From Microbacterium sp. C5A9 (GTDB taxonomy: Bacteria > Actinomycetota > Actinomycetes > Actinomycetales > Microbacteriaceae), in contig NZ_JABXGD010000002.1 in the NCBI RefSeq assembly GCF_022627955.1, positions 124,001 through 188,000 of the forward strand: DNA of 64,000 nt, in the 5' to 3' direction. Both the position numbers and the translations under genes were made by a program. The first letter of the stretch is position 1. Each line of letters begins with the position of its first letter. The notes below the pieces were generated by a model, which searched no databases, was not told the origin of the DNA, and saw only the letters and a list, made by a program, of their open reading frames with translations. Below, in pieces: positions 28,376 through 37,554 of this stretch.

Positions 28376-31132
28376 ATGGACTCCCTTCCGATCGCCGTCC
28401 CTCCGGCCCCTACCGATCCCCGCCGCCCCCCGATCCCGATCGTCGCGGCTCTCGTGCCGGTCGCTGCCGGGGTCGCGCTCTGGCTGATCACGGGCTCGAT
28501 CTACGCGCTCTGCTTCGCGGCGCTCGGCCCTCTCATGGTCTTCGCGTCGCTCATCGACGGCGCGCGCGCTCGGCGGCGGGCTCGGCGCGACGCTGCGGCC
28601 GACGGCGAGAAGGCATGGGCCGATGCTGAGCTCGAGCTGACCGCGCGACACGACGAGGAGCGGGAGAGGCGTTGGCACCGGAACCCCGATGCAGCAGTCT
28701 GCCTCGCGCAGCCGCCACTGCGGGGCGGTGAGCGGCCCGACGGGGCGACGGATGTCGTCGTCGGCAGCGGTGCCATGCCGAGCGGCCTGCGAGCGTCCGG
28801 AGGGGACAGCGAACGAGAACGCGATTTCCTCCGCCGATGCGGCACCATCGCGGGCGTCCCGATCACGGTCCCGCTGGGTGGCGGAATCGCGCTGAGAGGA
28901 CCTGAGCCGATCGTCGCGGCGGTCGCGAGAGCGCTCGTCGTTCAACTGTGCCTGAGGTTCGGTCCGCGACACCTGGCTCTGGTGGGCGAGGCCGCCTCGG
29001 AGATCGGCGTGAGCGGCTTCCCTCATCTCCGCGCATCCCGGGGCGGGGCGTTCCGTCTCGGGCTCGTCCGAGAGGGGGGTGCTGCGCCGGACTGCGACGC
29101 CGCGATCTGCCTGCTGACGACCGGTGCAGAGGTGCCCGAAGGCGTCACGACGGTCATCGATCTGCAGCAGCTGAGACACGCGACGGTGCGGACGCCCCAG
29201 GGCGTCCTCGACGTCGATGCGGAGGGCGTCTCGCGTGCGCAGGCCGAGGCCGCGGGGGCGAATCGTGCCGGCGATGCCGACGGACTCGAAGTGCTGCCGG
29301 ATGCGGTCGCACTGTCGGAGCTGACGCAGGCTGCGTCGCCGTTGGGGCTCCCCGTGACGATCGGGCGAGGGGATCGGGACACGATGGTGCTGGATCTCGT
29401 CGATGACGGACCTCACGCGATCGTGACCGGAACGACCGGCGCCGGCAAGAGCGAGCTGCTGGTGACATGGGTGACGGCGATGGCCACCGCGTACGGCCCT
29501 GATCGCGTCCTGTTCGTCCTGGCGGACTTCAAGGGCGGCACGGCGTTCGAACCGTTGCGCGCGCTGCCTCAGGTCGCTGCTGTGATCACCGACCTCGACG
29601 AAGACGGTGCTCGACGAGGCGTCTCCAGTCTCGGTGCCGAGCTACGCCGACGTGAGTCGGTGATCGCTGCCGCCGGAGCTCGTGACATCGATGGCGTCGA
29701 GATGCCTCGGCTCGTCATCGTCGTCGACGAGTTCGCGGCGTTGCTGCAGGAGCACACCGAGCTCGGCGGCGTCTTCACGGACATCGCGGCGCGGGGTCGG
29801 GCGCTCGGCATGCATCTCATCATCGGCACCCAGCGTGCCTCGGGTGTCATCCGGGACGCCCTCGCTGCCAACTGTCCGCTGCGACTCAGTCTGCGAGTGA
29901 GCGATGCGGCGGACAGCAGGCTGGTGCTCGGCACCGAAGCGGCGTCGGAGTTGCCCGGCGGCCTCGAATCCCGCGGGATCGCCTTCCTCCGGCGCCCCCG
30001 TGACCAGGAGCCGGTGGCAGTGCGCGTCGCGCTCACCGGAGCGGGCGACCTCCGGGGAGCCGCGCTGAAGTGGTCCCACGAGAGTCGGGCCGTGAGTCCG
30101 TGGCTGCCGGCGCTCGCGCAGCTCATCCCGATCGAGGAGATCGCCGATGCGACGCCCGAGGAAGCGCTCGTGTTGGGTCGTGCCGACGATCCTCAGCGTC
30201 AGTCCCAGCCGCTCGAGGTCCTCAGACCGGGAACGGACCGTGGCTTGGCGATCCTCGGCGCACCCGGCAGCGGCCGCACCTCCGCACTCCGGATGCTCGC
30301 GGTGCAGTCGTCAGATGCGCTCTGGATACCCCGTGACGCGGAGTCCGCGTGGGACGCCGTGACGGGGCTCGTCGAGCGGACCCGCGTCGCGCCGAGCCTG
30401 GTCCTGTGCGACGACATCGACGCGCAGATCGGCGATCTGCCGATCGACCACGCGCAGCACCTCGCGCAGCTCTGGGAGCAGCTGATCCGCGGTTCGGTCG
30501 CGACGACGTTCGTCCTCACCGCATCGAGAGCGTCAGGGCCGGTCGGACGCATCCTCGACTCCCTGCCGCGCCGTGCTCTTCTTCGCATGCCGAGTCGCGT
30601 CGAGCATCTCGCGGCCGGCGGAGACTCGCACACGTTCGATCGTGAGCGTCCCGCCGGTAGGGCGGTGCTCGGCGATCGCGAGGTGCAGCTGGCCTGGACC
30701 GCGGTCGATCGCTCCTCGCCGGGTGCGCCGATCTCGGAGGCCGGGGGAGAGCAGGAGCCATGGGCACCGTCGACACGGGTGACTGCCCTCGTCACGACCG
30801 GAGCGAGAGCGGTGGCCGAGTCCCTCGCCGCCGCTCACCCGTCGTGCGCGGTCGTGATCGCTTCCGGACAGCACACCACGACCGACGGCATCGACCGTCC
30901 GGTCATCGTCGTCGGAGAGGCCGAGACCTGGCAGCGGGATTGGGCCCTGTGGCAGCATGTCCGCAGCGAGGGGGAGGTCCTGATCCGTGCAGAGAACCCG
31001 GTCGAGCTCCGCCAGCTCGTCGGTGTGCGACAGCTCCCGCCTTACGCCAGGCCGCACGCGGGGCGCGCGTGGTCGCTCCGTGACGACGGTCTGCCGCGGC
31101 GTGTCGTGATCCCCGCTCTCGCGCCGCGATGA
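28376..31132 (+). CDS. EccC/EssC-like FtsK/SpoIIIE-domain ATPase
   Basis: The 918-residue protein has two N-terminal membrane helices (about residues 15-55) followed by a basic patch GARARRRARR. A first FtsK/SpoIIIE ATPase domain has Walker A GTTGAGKS at about 352-359, Walker B RLVIVVDEFAALL and GRALGMHLIIGTQRASGVI. A second, weaker domain has GAPGSGRTS near 628 and SLVLCDDIDAQI. Helices, then tandem ATPase domains, is the plan of type VII secretion EccC/EssC motors, but typical members have three ATPase domains and over 1200 residues. No WXG100 or other ESX gene is visible nearby. ATG 28376 is preferred over GTG 28340. It is not a chromosome-translocating FtsK: no gamma domain is seen. Confidence 0.8.
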   Translation: MDSLPIAVPPAPTDPRRPPIPIVAALVPVAAGVALWLITGSIYALCFAALGPLMVFASLIDGARARRRARRDAAADGEKAWADAELELTARHDEERERRWHRNPDAAVCLAQPPLRGGERPDGATDVVVGSGAMPSGLRASGGDSERERDFLRRCGTIAGVPITVPLGGGIALRGPEPIVAAVARALVVQLCLRFGPRHLALVGEAASEIGVSGFPHLRASRGGAFRLGLVREGGAAPDCDAAICLLTTGAEVPEGVTTVIDLQQLRHATVRTPQGVLDVDAEGVSRAQAEAAGANRAGDADGLEVLPDAVALSELTQAASPLGLPVTIGRGDRDTMVLDLVDDGPHAIVTGTTGAGKSELLVTWVTAMATAYGPDRVLFVLADFKGGTAFEPLRALPQVAAVITDLDEDGARRGVSSLGAELRRRESVIAAAGARDIDGVEMPRLVIVVDEFAALLQEHTELGGVFTDIAARGRALGMHLIIGTQRASGVIRDALAANCPLRLSLRVSDAADSRLVLGTEAASELPGGLESRGIAFLRRPRDQEPVAVRVALTGAGDLRGAALKWSHESRAVSPWLPALAQLIPIEEIADATPEEALVLGRADDPQRQSQPLEVLRPGTDRGLAILGAPGSGRTSALRMLAVQSSDALWIPRDAESAWDAVTGLVERTRVAPSLVLCDDIDAQIGDLPIDHAQHLAQLWEQLIRGSVATTFVLTASRASGPVGRILDSLPRRALLRMPSRVEHLAAGGDSHTFDRERPAGRAVLGDREVQLAWTAVDRSSPGAPISEAGGEQEPWAPSTRVTALVTTGARAVAESLAAAHPSCAVVIASGQHTTTDGIDRPVIVVGEAETWQRDWALWQHVRSEGEVLIRAENPVELRQLVGVRQLPPYARPHAGRAWSLRDDGLPRRVVIPALAPR

Positions 31133-31163
31133 GAGCGCGCGTCGTTCGGTCGCCGTGTCGGCG

Positions 31164-32159
31164 TCAGATTCCGCTTCCGGGGCGAATGGTGCCGACATCC
31201 TGGCCACCGCCGAGGACTTCGAGGGGCAGTGCGGTCGCGAGCGCGGCGACATCCGCCTCGCTCAGGGCGCCTGCCCTGGACAGCAGCGTCGCCGCGACGA
31301 TCGTCGACGCGCGCGAGGCGCCATCCAGCATCTTGAGTGCGACCGTCGTGCCGTTCGGGGCGACCATGACCATGACCCCCTCCGCGCCGCCCTTCGCGAA
31401 CACGCCGAGCTTCTCGATCGCGATCGAGTCGGGGCGACCAAGGCCTTCGATGGTCCAAGGGTGCTCGCGTACCGCTCGGACGAGAGACCCTGCCACACGA
31501 TGGAGCGCGAACGGCGAACGATCCGATGCGGTGCCGATACGGTGGATCGCGCGCGCGAGCCCGGTCAGGGTGAGCGCATACACGGGGGCGCCACAGCCGT
31601 CGATCGCCGTGTGCGCGATCTTCTCGCCGGTGAGGCGCTCGATGACCTCGCGAATGTGCGCCTGCAGCGGATGAGTGACATCGAGGTAGCCGTCGGTGGG
31701 CCATCCCGTCGCGACGCAGGCGCGCAGCATCGCGGCGTGCTTGCCCGAGCAGTTCATCCGGATGCGCGCCTGCGCCACATGCTCGCGCACCATCTCGTCG
31801 CGCGTCGCGGTGTCCGTGGGCCAGGCGGGCGGGCAACCGAGGTGATCCTCGGTCAGACCGCCTTCGGTGAGCATGTCTCGCACGACCGATGCATGGCGAT
31901 CCGTGCCGGTGTGGCTCGCCGTCGAGAGGGCGAGCTGCTCGCCCTCCAGCACAGCCCCTGCGGTGATGCATGCCACGGCCTGCAGCGGCTTGAGGCTCGA
32001 GCGGGGGAGGATGAGCGCGTCTGTGTTTCCATGGCGGGCGATGACATCCCCGTCTGGAGAGAGGACCACGGCCGCTCCGGCGTGGCGCGATTCGACGAAT
32101 CCGCTCCGTTCGACGACGGCGAGTTCTACGGCATCCTGCACGGTGAGAGTTTCCAGCAC
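31164..32159 (-). CDS. L-asparaginase II family protein
   Basis: The 331-residue protein matches the asparaginase II family (PF06089, Rhizobium AnsA-like), unrelated to E. coli-type asparaginases. Conserved features are VERSGFVESRHAGAAVVL, RSSLKPLQAVA, STASHTGTDRHA, RMNCSGKHAAML and DGCGAPVYALTLTGLA. It would hydrolyse asparagine to aspartate. The frame runs to 32243, but GTG at 32159 fits the family N-terminus and lies exactly 6 nt from a TATCCT -10. It is convergent with the EccC-like gene and divergent from the OsmC gene. Confidence 0.88.
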   Translation of the reverse strand: MLETLTVQDAVELAVVERSGFVESRHAGAAVVLSPDGDVIARHGNTDALILPRSSLKPLQAVACITAGAVLEGEQLALSTASHTGTDRHASVVRDMLTEGGLTEDHLGCPPAWPTDTATRDEMVREHVAQARIRMNCSGKHAAMLRACVATGWPTDGYLDVTHPLQAHIREVIERLTGEKIAHTAIDGCGAPVYALTLTGLARAIHRIGTASDRSPFALHRVAGSLVRAVREHPWTIEGLGRPDSIAIEKLGVFAKGGAEGVMVMVAPNGTTVALKMLDGASRASTIVAATLLSRAGALSEADVAALATALPLEVLGGGQDVGTIRPGSGI

Positions 32160-32165
32160 CAGCCA

Positions 32166-32171
32166 AGGATA
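32166..32171 (-). promoter_or_regulatory. -10 element, leaderless start of asparaginase
   Basis: TATCCT (minus) is followed by 6 nt and the GTG at 32159. Confidence 0.45.
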
Positions 32172-32241
32172 CCGTCGACCGGCCTCACCTCCGGAGCGGC
32201 GTCGGCATCGGCACGACGGCGAGGGCTGGCAGACTGTCTTC

Positions 32242-32736
32242 ATGGCAGACCGTCACCCGGCTCTCGGCGAGCACCACTACTCCCTCACCTCGACCTGGAC
32301 CGGGAACACCGGCACGGGGACCAGCGGCTATCGGGACTATCGCCGCGATGTCACTCTCGACGTCGACGGCAAACCGCGCATCCTCGCCTCTGCGGACAAG
32401 CCCTTCCGAGGCGACTCGACGCGATGGAACCCCGAAGACCTTCTGCTCGCGTCGCTCTCGGAATGCCACCTCCTGTCCTACCTGCATGCGTGCGTCACGG
32501 CCGGCGTCGTCGTGGTCTCCTATCGCGACACCGCGACGGGGTATATGCGAGAGGACGGCGCCGGCGGGGGAGCATTCGTCGAAGTGCTGCTCCACCCCGA
32601 GGTCGTCGTCTCCGACGCCTCGATGATCGAGGCGGCCGAGCGGGCGCACGCACAGGCGAACGAGTGGTGCTTCATCGCGAACTCGATGAACTTCCCCGTG
32701 CGTCACGAGGCGACCGTCACCGCGCAGATCGCGTGA
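32242..32736 (+). CDS. OsmC family protein
   Basis: The 164-residue product has the OsmC/Ohr fold signatures: RWNPEDLLLASLSECHLLSYLHACVTAGV, with a peroxidatic-type Cys in the SECHL segment, and a C-terminal helix DASMIEAAERAHAQANEWCFIANSMNFPV with the second Cys in EWCFI. Members reduce organic hydroperoxides with two cysteines. This subgroup (YhfA/OsmC-like, with long N-terminal ALGEHHYSLTSTWTGNTG) is common in actinobacteria. It stands alone, divergent from the asparaginase. Confidence 0.88.
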   Translation: MADRHPALGEHHYSLTSTWTGNTGTGTSGYRDYRRDVTLDVDGKPRILASADKPFRGDSTRWNPEDLLLASLSECHLLSYLHACVTAGVVVVSYRDTATGYMREDGAGGGAFVEVLLHPEVVVSDASMIEAAERAHAQANEWCFIANSMNFPVRHEATVTAQIA

Positions 32737-32773
32737 ACGCCACGCAGATCGCGTGATCGCTGGGAGGTGGCGT
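32737..32773. terminator. hairpin between convergent OsmC and PlsC genes
   Basis: Arms acgccac (32737-32743) and gtggcgt (32767-32773) form a 7-bp stem across the 39-nt convergent gap. The same gap holds a second copy, 20 bases on, of the 14-nt string at the OsmC stop (cgcagatcgcgtga). Confidence 0.4.
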
Positions 32774-32775
32774 GC

Positions 32776-33555
32776 TCAGCGCCGCTCGTGCGGCAGCACC
32801 TGCTTGATCTTCTCGATCGCGTTCTGGGCGGGCGCCTCGTTGTAGGAGCCGGCGAGTTCCTGACCCGACAGCGCGTGAATGGCCGCCATGATCTCGTCGG
32901 TCGCGAGTCGGCGTGCGCGACCGCTCGTGGCGGGACCGTGGGGCGAGAGGTCCAGCGGCTCGCCGAAGCGCACGGTGATGCGCTCCTTCAGCGTCGGCAT
33001 CTTCGCTCCGACCGGCATCACCTTGTCGGTGCCGATGAGCCCCACGGGAACCACCGGCGCTCCTGTCTGCAGAGCGAGGAACGCCACGCCGGTGCGCCCC
33101 TTGTAGAGACGCCCGTCGGTCGATCGCGTTCCCTCCGGGTACAGCGCCACCGCGAGTCCCTCGTCGAGGAGCTGGCGCTGGAGGTCGAGGGCGTCGAGCG
33201 CCGCCTGTCCTGCACCGCGACGCACCGGGATCGCGCCGATCGACTCGAAGAAGGTCTTGCTGAGCCAGCCGCGGGGGCCGGTGCCCTCGAAGTAGCTGGA
33301 CTTCGCGAGGAAGTGCGCGGGGCGCGGCGCAGCGACCGGGATCGCGATCGAGTCGATGAACGACAGGTGATTGCTGGCGAAGATGACGGCTCCCTCGCGG
33401 GGCACGTTCTCACGCCCCTCGATTCGCGGTCGGTAGATCAGGCGTGCGAGCGGCGTGATGAGGCTGCGGCCGAGCGCGTAGGCGAACCCGGCGTGACGGG
33501 GCTTCGCAGTCTCTGCGGGCGAGGATTCGGGCTCCACGGACTGCTCTGACGTCAT
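32776..33555 (-). CDS. 1-acyl-sn-glycerol-3-phosphate acyltransferase (PlsC family)
   Basis: The 259-residue protein has acyltransferase motif I NHLSFID (catalytic His/Asp), motif II-like IPVRRGAG, motif III YPEGTRS and motif IV PVVPVGLIG. It adds the second acyl chain in phosphatidic acid synthesis at the membrane. The ATG at 33555 follows a TAATCT -10 by exactly 6 nt, indicating leaderless translation. A charged, disordered N-terminal 20 residues precede the catalytic domain. No partner genes are linked. Confidence 0.9.
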   Translation of the reverse strand: MTSEQSVEPESSPAETAKPRHAGFAYALGRSLITPLARLIYRPRIEGRENVPREGAVIFASNHLSFIDSIAIPVAAPRPAHFLAKSSYFEGTGPRGWLSKTFFESIGAIPVRRGAGQAALDALDLQRQLLDEGLAVALYPEGTRSTDGRLYKGRTGVAFLALQTGAPVVPVGLIGTDKVMPVGAKMPTLKERITVRFGEPLDLSPHGPATSGRARRLATDEIMAAIHALSGQELAGSYNEAPAQNAIEKIKQVLPHERR

Positions 33556-33561
33556 CAGAGC

Positions 33562-33567
33562 AGATTA
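33562..33567 (-). promoter_or_regulatory. -10 element, leaderless start of PlsC gene
   Basis: TAATCT (minus), 6 nt before the ATG at 33555. Confidence 0.5.
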
Positions 33568-33678
33568 CCCCCGGATCCATGCCGGACCGGGAATGAAGAC
33601 CCTGCGCGCGTCTCCCAGCCTCGGCAAAGGCCGATGCGAGATGATGGTGTGTCCCGCCCGCGATCCTGAGGTCTCACT

Positions 33679-34668
33679 GTGCGCAAGCGTCCGCTCATCG
33701 TCCTGTCCACCGTCGCCGCGGCGACCCTTCTCCTTGCGGGGTGTTCCGGCAGCGCGACCCCCGAGTCGACCTCGACCCCCGGAGCGTCGACCGACGCATC
33801 ATGTCTCGCGGATCTGCCCTCGGGTGCAGGCTCTGACGCCGTGTCCGTCGAGGGCAGCGGCGCATCCGCCAAGATCACCGTTCCGGAAGGGACCGACCTG
33901 GCCCAGGCCGAGCGCACCGTGGTCACCGAAGGAGACGGCGACGAGCTGCTCCCCGGCGACTTCGTCTCGCTGCGCTACCAGCTCGTGGACGCCACGACCA
34001 ACGAGGTCCTCAGCACGTCGGAGCGCGGCCCGGACGGAGTCCTGCCTGCTCTGCTCGCACTCCAGCAGTCCCAGCAGATGGTCGACCCCACGCAGTCGAC
34101 CGTCTTCACCGTGGCCGCGGAGTGCCTTCCGGTCGGGTCGAGCGTCGTCCTGACGCTGCCCTCCGCCCAGGAGGGCGCGAACCCGAGCGTGCTCTACGTC
34201 GAGACGATCGAGAAGCTTCCCACCGTCGCGACGGGCACCGAGGTCGACGCGACCGAGGGCATGCCGACCGTCGAGCTCGACGACTCCGGAGCGCCCACGA
34301 TCACCCTTCCCGACGGCGATGCGCCCGCCGAGACCGAGGTCGCGGTCCTCAAGGAGGGCGACGGCGAGGTCGTCGCATCCGGCGACCTCGTCACCGTGCA
34401 GTACCGCGGGGTGAAGTGGTCGGACGGCAGCGAGTTCGACTCGAGCTGGAGCCGCGACGCGGCACCGGCGCAGTTCCAGACCACGAGCGTCGTGACGGGA
34501 TTCAAGACCGCTCTCGAAGGGCAGAAGGTGGGATCCCAGGTCGTCGTGACGATGCCTCCGAAGGACGGCTACGGCGAAGGTGAGATCAACGAGAACGACC
34601 TCGTCGGCGAGACCCTCGTATTCGTGGTCGACATCCTCGGCACCACCCCCCTCGAGCAGGTCCAGTAG
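33679..34668 (+). CDS. FKBP-type peptidyl-prolyl isomerase lipoprotein
   Basis: The 329-residue protein begins with a lipoprotein signal: MRKRPL, a hydrophobic core and lipobox LLAGC with Cys22. A Ser/Thr/Pro-rich linker follows. Residues about 70-190 resemble a degenerate FKBP domain (LLPGDFVSLRYQLVD). Residues about 215-325 form a proper FKBP domain: VVASGDLVTVQYRGVKWSDGSEFDSSW, VVTGFKTALEGQKVGSQVVVTMPP and DLVGETLVFVVDIL. It should fold or chaperone exported proteins at the outer face of the membrane. It lies upstream of dxr with a separate -10 for each gene. Confidence 0.9.
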   Translation: MRKRPLIVLSTVAAATLLLAGCSGSATPESTSTPGASTDASCLADLPSGAGSDAVSVEGSGASAKITVPEGTDLAQAERTVVTEGDGDELLPGDFVSLRYQLVDATTNEVLSTSERGPDGVLPALLALQQSQQMVDPTQSTVFTVAAECLPVGSSVVLTLPSAQEGANPSVLYVETIEKLPTVATGTEVDATEGMPTVELDDSGAPTITLPDGDAPAETEVAVLKEGDGEVVASGDLVTVQYRGVKWSDGSEFDSSWSRDAAPAQFQTTSVVTGFKTALEGQKVGSQVVVTMPPKDGYGEGEINENDLVGETLVFVVDILGTTPLEQVQ

Positions 34669-34693
34669 CGCCGGGCGAGCCGGGGGCGTGCCA

Positions 34694-34699
34694 TAGGCT
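34694..34699 (+). promoter_or_regulatory. -10 element, leaderless start of dxr
   Basis: TAGGCT, then 6 nt, then ATG at 34706. Confidence 0.55.
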
Positions 34700-34705
34700 G
34701 GCGGC

Positions 34706-35788
34706 ATGCGTCGCATCATCGTCCTCGGCTCCACCGGCTCCATCGGCACTCAGGCACTCGACGTCATCCGCGCGAATCCCCGTCGATTCGAGCTCGTGGG
34801 TCTCGCAGCCGGCTCCAACGCGGAGATGCTCGCCGAGCAGGCCGCGGCCTTCCAGGTGGTGGACACGGCCCTCGGTGCGGCAGAGGCCGAGCAGCTCGTG
34901 CGAGATGTCGATGCCGACGTGGTGCTCAACGCCATCACGGGATCGATCGGGCTCGGTTCCACCCTCGCGGCGCTGAAAGCCGGACGCACCCTGGCGCTGG
35001 CGAACAAGGAGTCGCTGATCGTGGGCGGCGAGCTCGTGCTCGCCGCAGCGAAGCCCGAGCAGATCGTGCCGGTCGACTCGGAGCACTCGGCCATCGCGCA
35101 GGCTCTGCGCAGCGGCACGCACGCCGAGGTCCGGCGCCTCGTCGTCACAGCGTCCGGAGGTCCGTTCCGCGGCCGCACACGCGAGCAGATGTCCGACATC
35201 ACTCCGCAGGAGGCGCTGGCGCATCCGACCTGGGACATGGGGCGGATGGTCACGACGAACTCGGCGACCCTGGTGAACAAGGGCCTCGAAGTGATCGAGG
35301 CCCATCTGCTGTTCGACATCGCCTACGACGACATCGACGTCGTGGTGCACCCCCAGTCGATCGTGCACTCGATGGTCGAGTTCGTCGACGGATCGACCAT
35401 CGCCCAGGCTTCGCCGCCCGACATGCGTCTGCCGATCTCGCTGGGGCTCGACTGGCCCAACCGCATCGGTGGTGTCGGACGTCCGCTCGACTGGACCACC
35501 GCGACATCGTGGACGTTCGAACCCCTCGACGACACCGCGTTCCCGGCGGTCGATCTCGCGAAGTCCGTCGGCCGTGCGGGTGCGACCTTCCCCGCGGTGT
35601 ACAACGCCGCCAACGAGCAGGCCGTCGACGCGTTCCACGAGGGCCGGCTGTCGTTCCTCGCGATCGTCGAGACCATCGCGAGGGTGATCGACGCGCACGA
35701 GCCGCCACAGAGTCTCACGGTCGAGTCGCTCGCCGAGGCCGAGGCCTGGGCGCGCCGCACGGCCGATCAGCTGATCGCCCGGGCCTGA
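34706..35788 (+). CDS. dxr: 1-deoxy-D-xylulose 5-phosphate reductoisomerase
   Basis: Dxr (IspC) makes 2-C-methyl-D-erythritol 4-phosphate, the first committed step of the MEP isoprenoid route. The 360-residue protein shows the NADPH-binding [26 protein letters not shown], the metal-binding [22 protein letters not shown] and [27 protein letters not shown]. The length is slightly shorter than the E. coli enzyme. IspG of the same pathway is 6.6 kb downstream, and the site-2 protease gene often found next to dxr lies 3 kb downstream, so the dxr-rseP-ispG block is interrupted here. Confidence 0.96.
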   Translation: MRRIIVLGSTGSIGTQALDVIRANPRRFELVGLAAGSNAEMLAEQAAAFQVVDTALGAAEAEQLVRDVDADVVLNAITGSIGLGSTLAALKAGRTLALANKESLIVGGELVLAAAKPEQIVPVDSEHSAIAQALRSGTHAEVRRLVVTASGGPFRGRTREQMSDITPQEALAHPTWDMGRMVTTNSATLVNKGLEVIEAHLLFDIAYDDIDVVVHPQSIVHSMVEFVDGSTIAQASPPDMRLPISLGLDWPNRIGGVGRPLDWTTATSWTFEPLDDTAFPAVDLAKSVGRAGATFPAVYNAANEQAVDAFHEGRLSFLAIVETIARVIDAHEPPQSLTVESLAEAEAWARRTADQLIARA

Positions 35789-35840
35789 CCCAGCGCCGGG
35801 TCTGACCCAGGCTCGAACGGACGTGCCGTCGCGCCGCCTC

Positions 35841-37463
35841 TCAGTCCTCGTCGGCGTAGGGCACCGGCCATCGCGACTCCGGAACGGGCCACCCGGCGGC
35901 GCGCAGTGCGCGTCGTGCCAGCTCGCGGGCGGAGTACGGAGTGCGGACGCCGCGGATGTCGCGGTAGTCCTGATGCCCTGGGCCGGCCCAGAGAATCGCG
36001 TCTCCCTCGCCGACGAGACCGATCGCTGCCACGATGGCGGCCTCCGGAGGGGAGAACTCGTGGATCTCGGCGTCCGGACGTGCTTTCCTGGCGCCGTCGA
36101 CGAGGGTCGCTCGGATGGAGTCCGGATCCTCGAAACGCGGGTGGTGGTCGGTGACGACCAGGATGTCGCTGCCTTCGACCGCAGTGCGAGCCATGTCGTA
36201 CCGCTTCGTCGCGTCCCGGTCGCCGTCCGCACCGAAGAGCATCAGGACCTTTCCCGGGGTGACGCGTCGCACGGCGGCGAGCGTCTTCTCGAAGGCATCG
36301 GGGGAGTGCCCGAAGTCGACGAAGACCGCGGGGCCGGTGTCGCCCGAGACGAGCTGTGTGCGCCCGGGAAGGTACGCGCGGATCCCGCCGTCTCGCTCGA
36401 GCGCGGTGACGATGCGCTCCCACGCGTAGCCGCCCTCGAGGAGCATGACGATCGCGAGCGCCGCGTTCGCCGCCATGTGGGGCCCGATCACCGGGACGAC
36501 GGTGGTCAGGGATCCGGCCGGGCCGGTGAGGGTGAACGTGGTTCCCGTCGTGCGCTCATCATCGATGACGACGACCCAGTCGGCTCGTGAGGCGGCCTCG
36601 GGATCCGCGGCGATCGACGGGGTCCCGACCGTGACGATCGGGATCTCCGCGCGTTCGACGACGGTCGCGCCCGAGACGGAGTCGACGCACACGACCCCTC
36701 GCGTGGCGCGGTCCGGGCGGAACAGCGGCAGCTTCGCCTCGAAGTACTCCTCCATGTCGGCGTAGTCGTCGAGATGGTCGTGGCTGAGGTTCGTGAAGCC
36801 GGCGACGTCGAAGTGGATGCCGTCGACACGGTGTCGCGACAGGGCCTGCGCGCTGACCTCGACGGCGACGGCCTCGACGGCACGCTCGCGCATCAGCGCG
36901 AGGAGGGCGTGCATCTCGGACGCTTCCGGAGTCGTGAGCCGGGAGACGATGACCTCTCCGGCGATATGACGCTCGGCGGTGGAGGAGAGGCCGGTGACGA
37001 CGCCCAGCTGGTCGAGGATGCCCTCGAGCAGGTGGGACACGCTGGTCTTGCCGTTCGTGCCGGTGGTCGCGAAGAGCAGGGGGAGAGAGTCGTCGGCACC
37101 CGTGCCGTAGACCCAGGCGCTGAGCGCGCCCAGCACGCCGCGGGGGTCGTCGACGATCAGCAGGGGAAGCCCCGCAGGGGCGGCGATCTCCGCACCGGCA
37201 TCATCGGTGATGATCGCGACGGCGCCCTTCTCGGCGGCCGCGGCGGCGAATTCGGCGCCGTGCCTGTTCACACCCCGGATCGCGACGAAGGCCTCTCCGG
37301 CGCGGAGATCGGCCGTGGCGAGGGTGATCCCCGTCACGGCGACGCCGGTCAGATCGCCGCGGACGTCGCGGGCGAATCGGGATGCGAGTTCGGACAGCTC
37401 ACGCCGGGGCGGGTTCGCGGGGCGGAGCACGGGAGGCAGGCTCGGTTGTTGTTCAATCGACAT
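35841..37463 (-). CDS. MurE-like Mur ligase, divergent paralogue
   Basis: The 540-residue protein has the Mur ligase layout: N-terminal UDP-binding domain, ATP loop TTGTNGKTS, SRLTTPEASEMH, NLSHDHLDDYADMEEYFEAKLPLF with the carbamylated-type Lys, and a C-terminal LPGRTQ and LFGADGDRDATKR. The MurE C-terminal signature is altered: the usual YAHTPDA is FGHSPDA, and the amino-acid loop DNPR of diaminopimelate enzymes reads DHHPR near residue 437. It therefore may add a different third residue or act on another substrate. No dcw cluster genes are linked. ATG 37463 follows GGAAGAG. Confidence 0.8.
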   Translation of the reverse strand: MSIEQQPSLPPVLRPANPPRRELSELASRFARDVRGDLTGVAVTGITLATADLRAGEAFVAIRGVNRHGAEFAAAAAEKGAVAIITDDAGAEIAAPAGLPLLIVDDPRGVLGALSAWVYGTGADDSLPLLFATTGTNGKTSVSHLLEGILDQLGVVTGLSSTAERHIAGEVIVSRLTTPEASEMHALLALMRERAVEAVAVEVSAQALSRHRVDGIHFDVAGFTNLSHDHLDDYADMEEYFEAKLPLFRPDRATRGVVCVDSVSGATVVERAEIPIVTVGTPSIAADPEAASRADWVVVIDDERTTGTTFTLTGPAGSLTTVVPVIGPHMAANAALAIVMLLEGGYAWERIVTALERDGGIRAYLPGRTQLVSGDTGPAVFVDFGHSPDAFEKTLAAVRRVTPGKVLMLFGADGDRDATKRYDMARTAVEGSDILVVTDHHPRFEDPDSIRATLVDGARKARPDAEIHEFSPPEAAIVAAIGLVGEGDAILWAGPGHQDYRDIRGVRTPYSARELARRALRAAGWPVPESRWPVPYADED

Positions 37464-37554
37464 GTCTCTTCCATGATCTCATGACGGCCGCACGCAATCC
37501 GGGTGCGGCGCGTCTCCCGACCGGTCGTATCGAGCGGGAGACGCGCCGCCAGGG

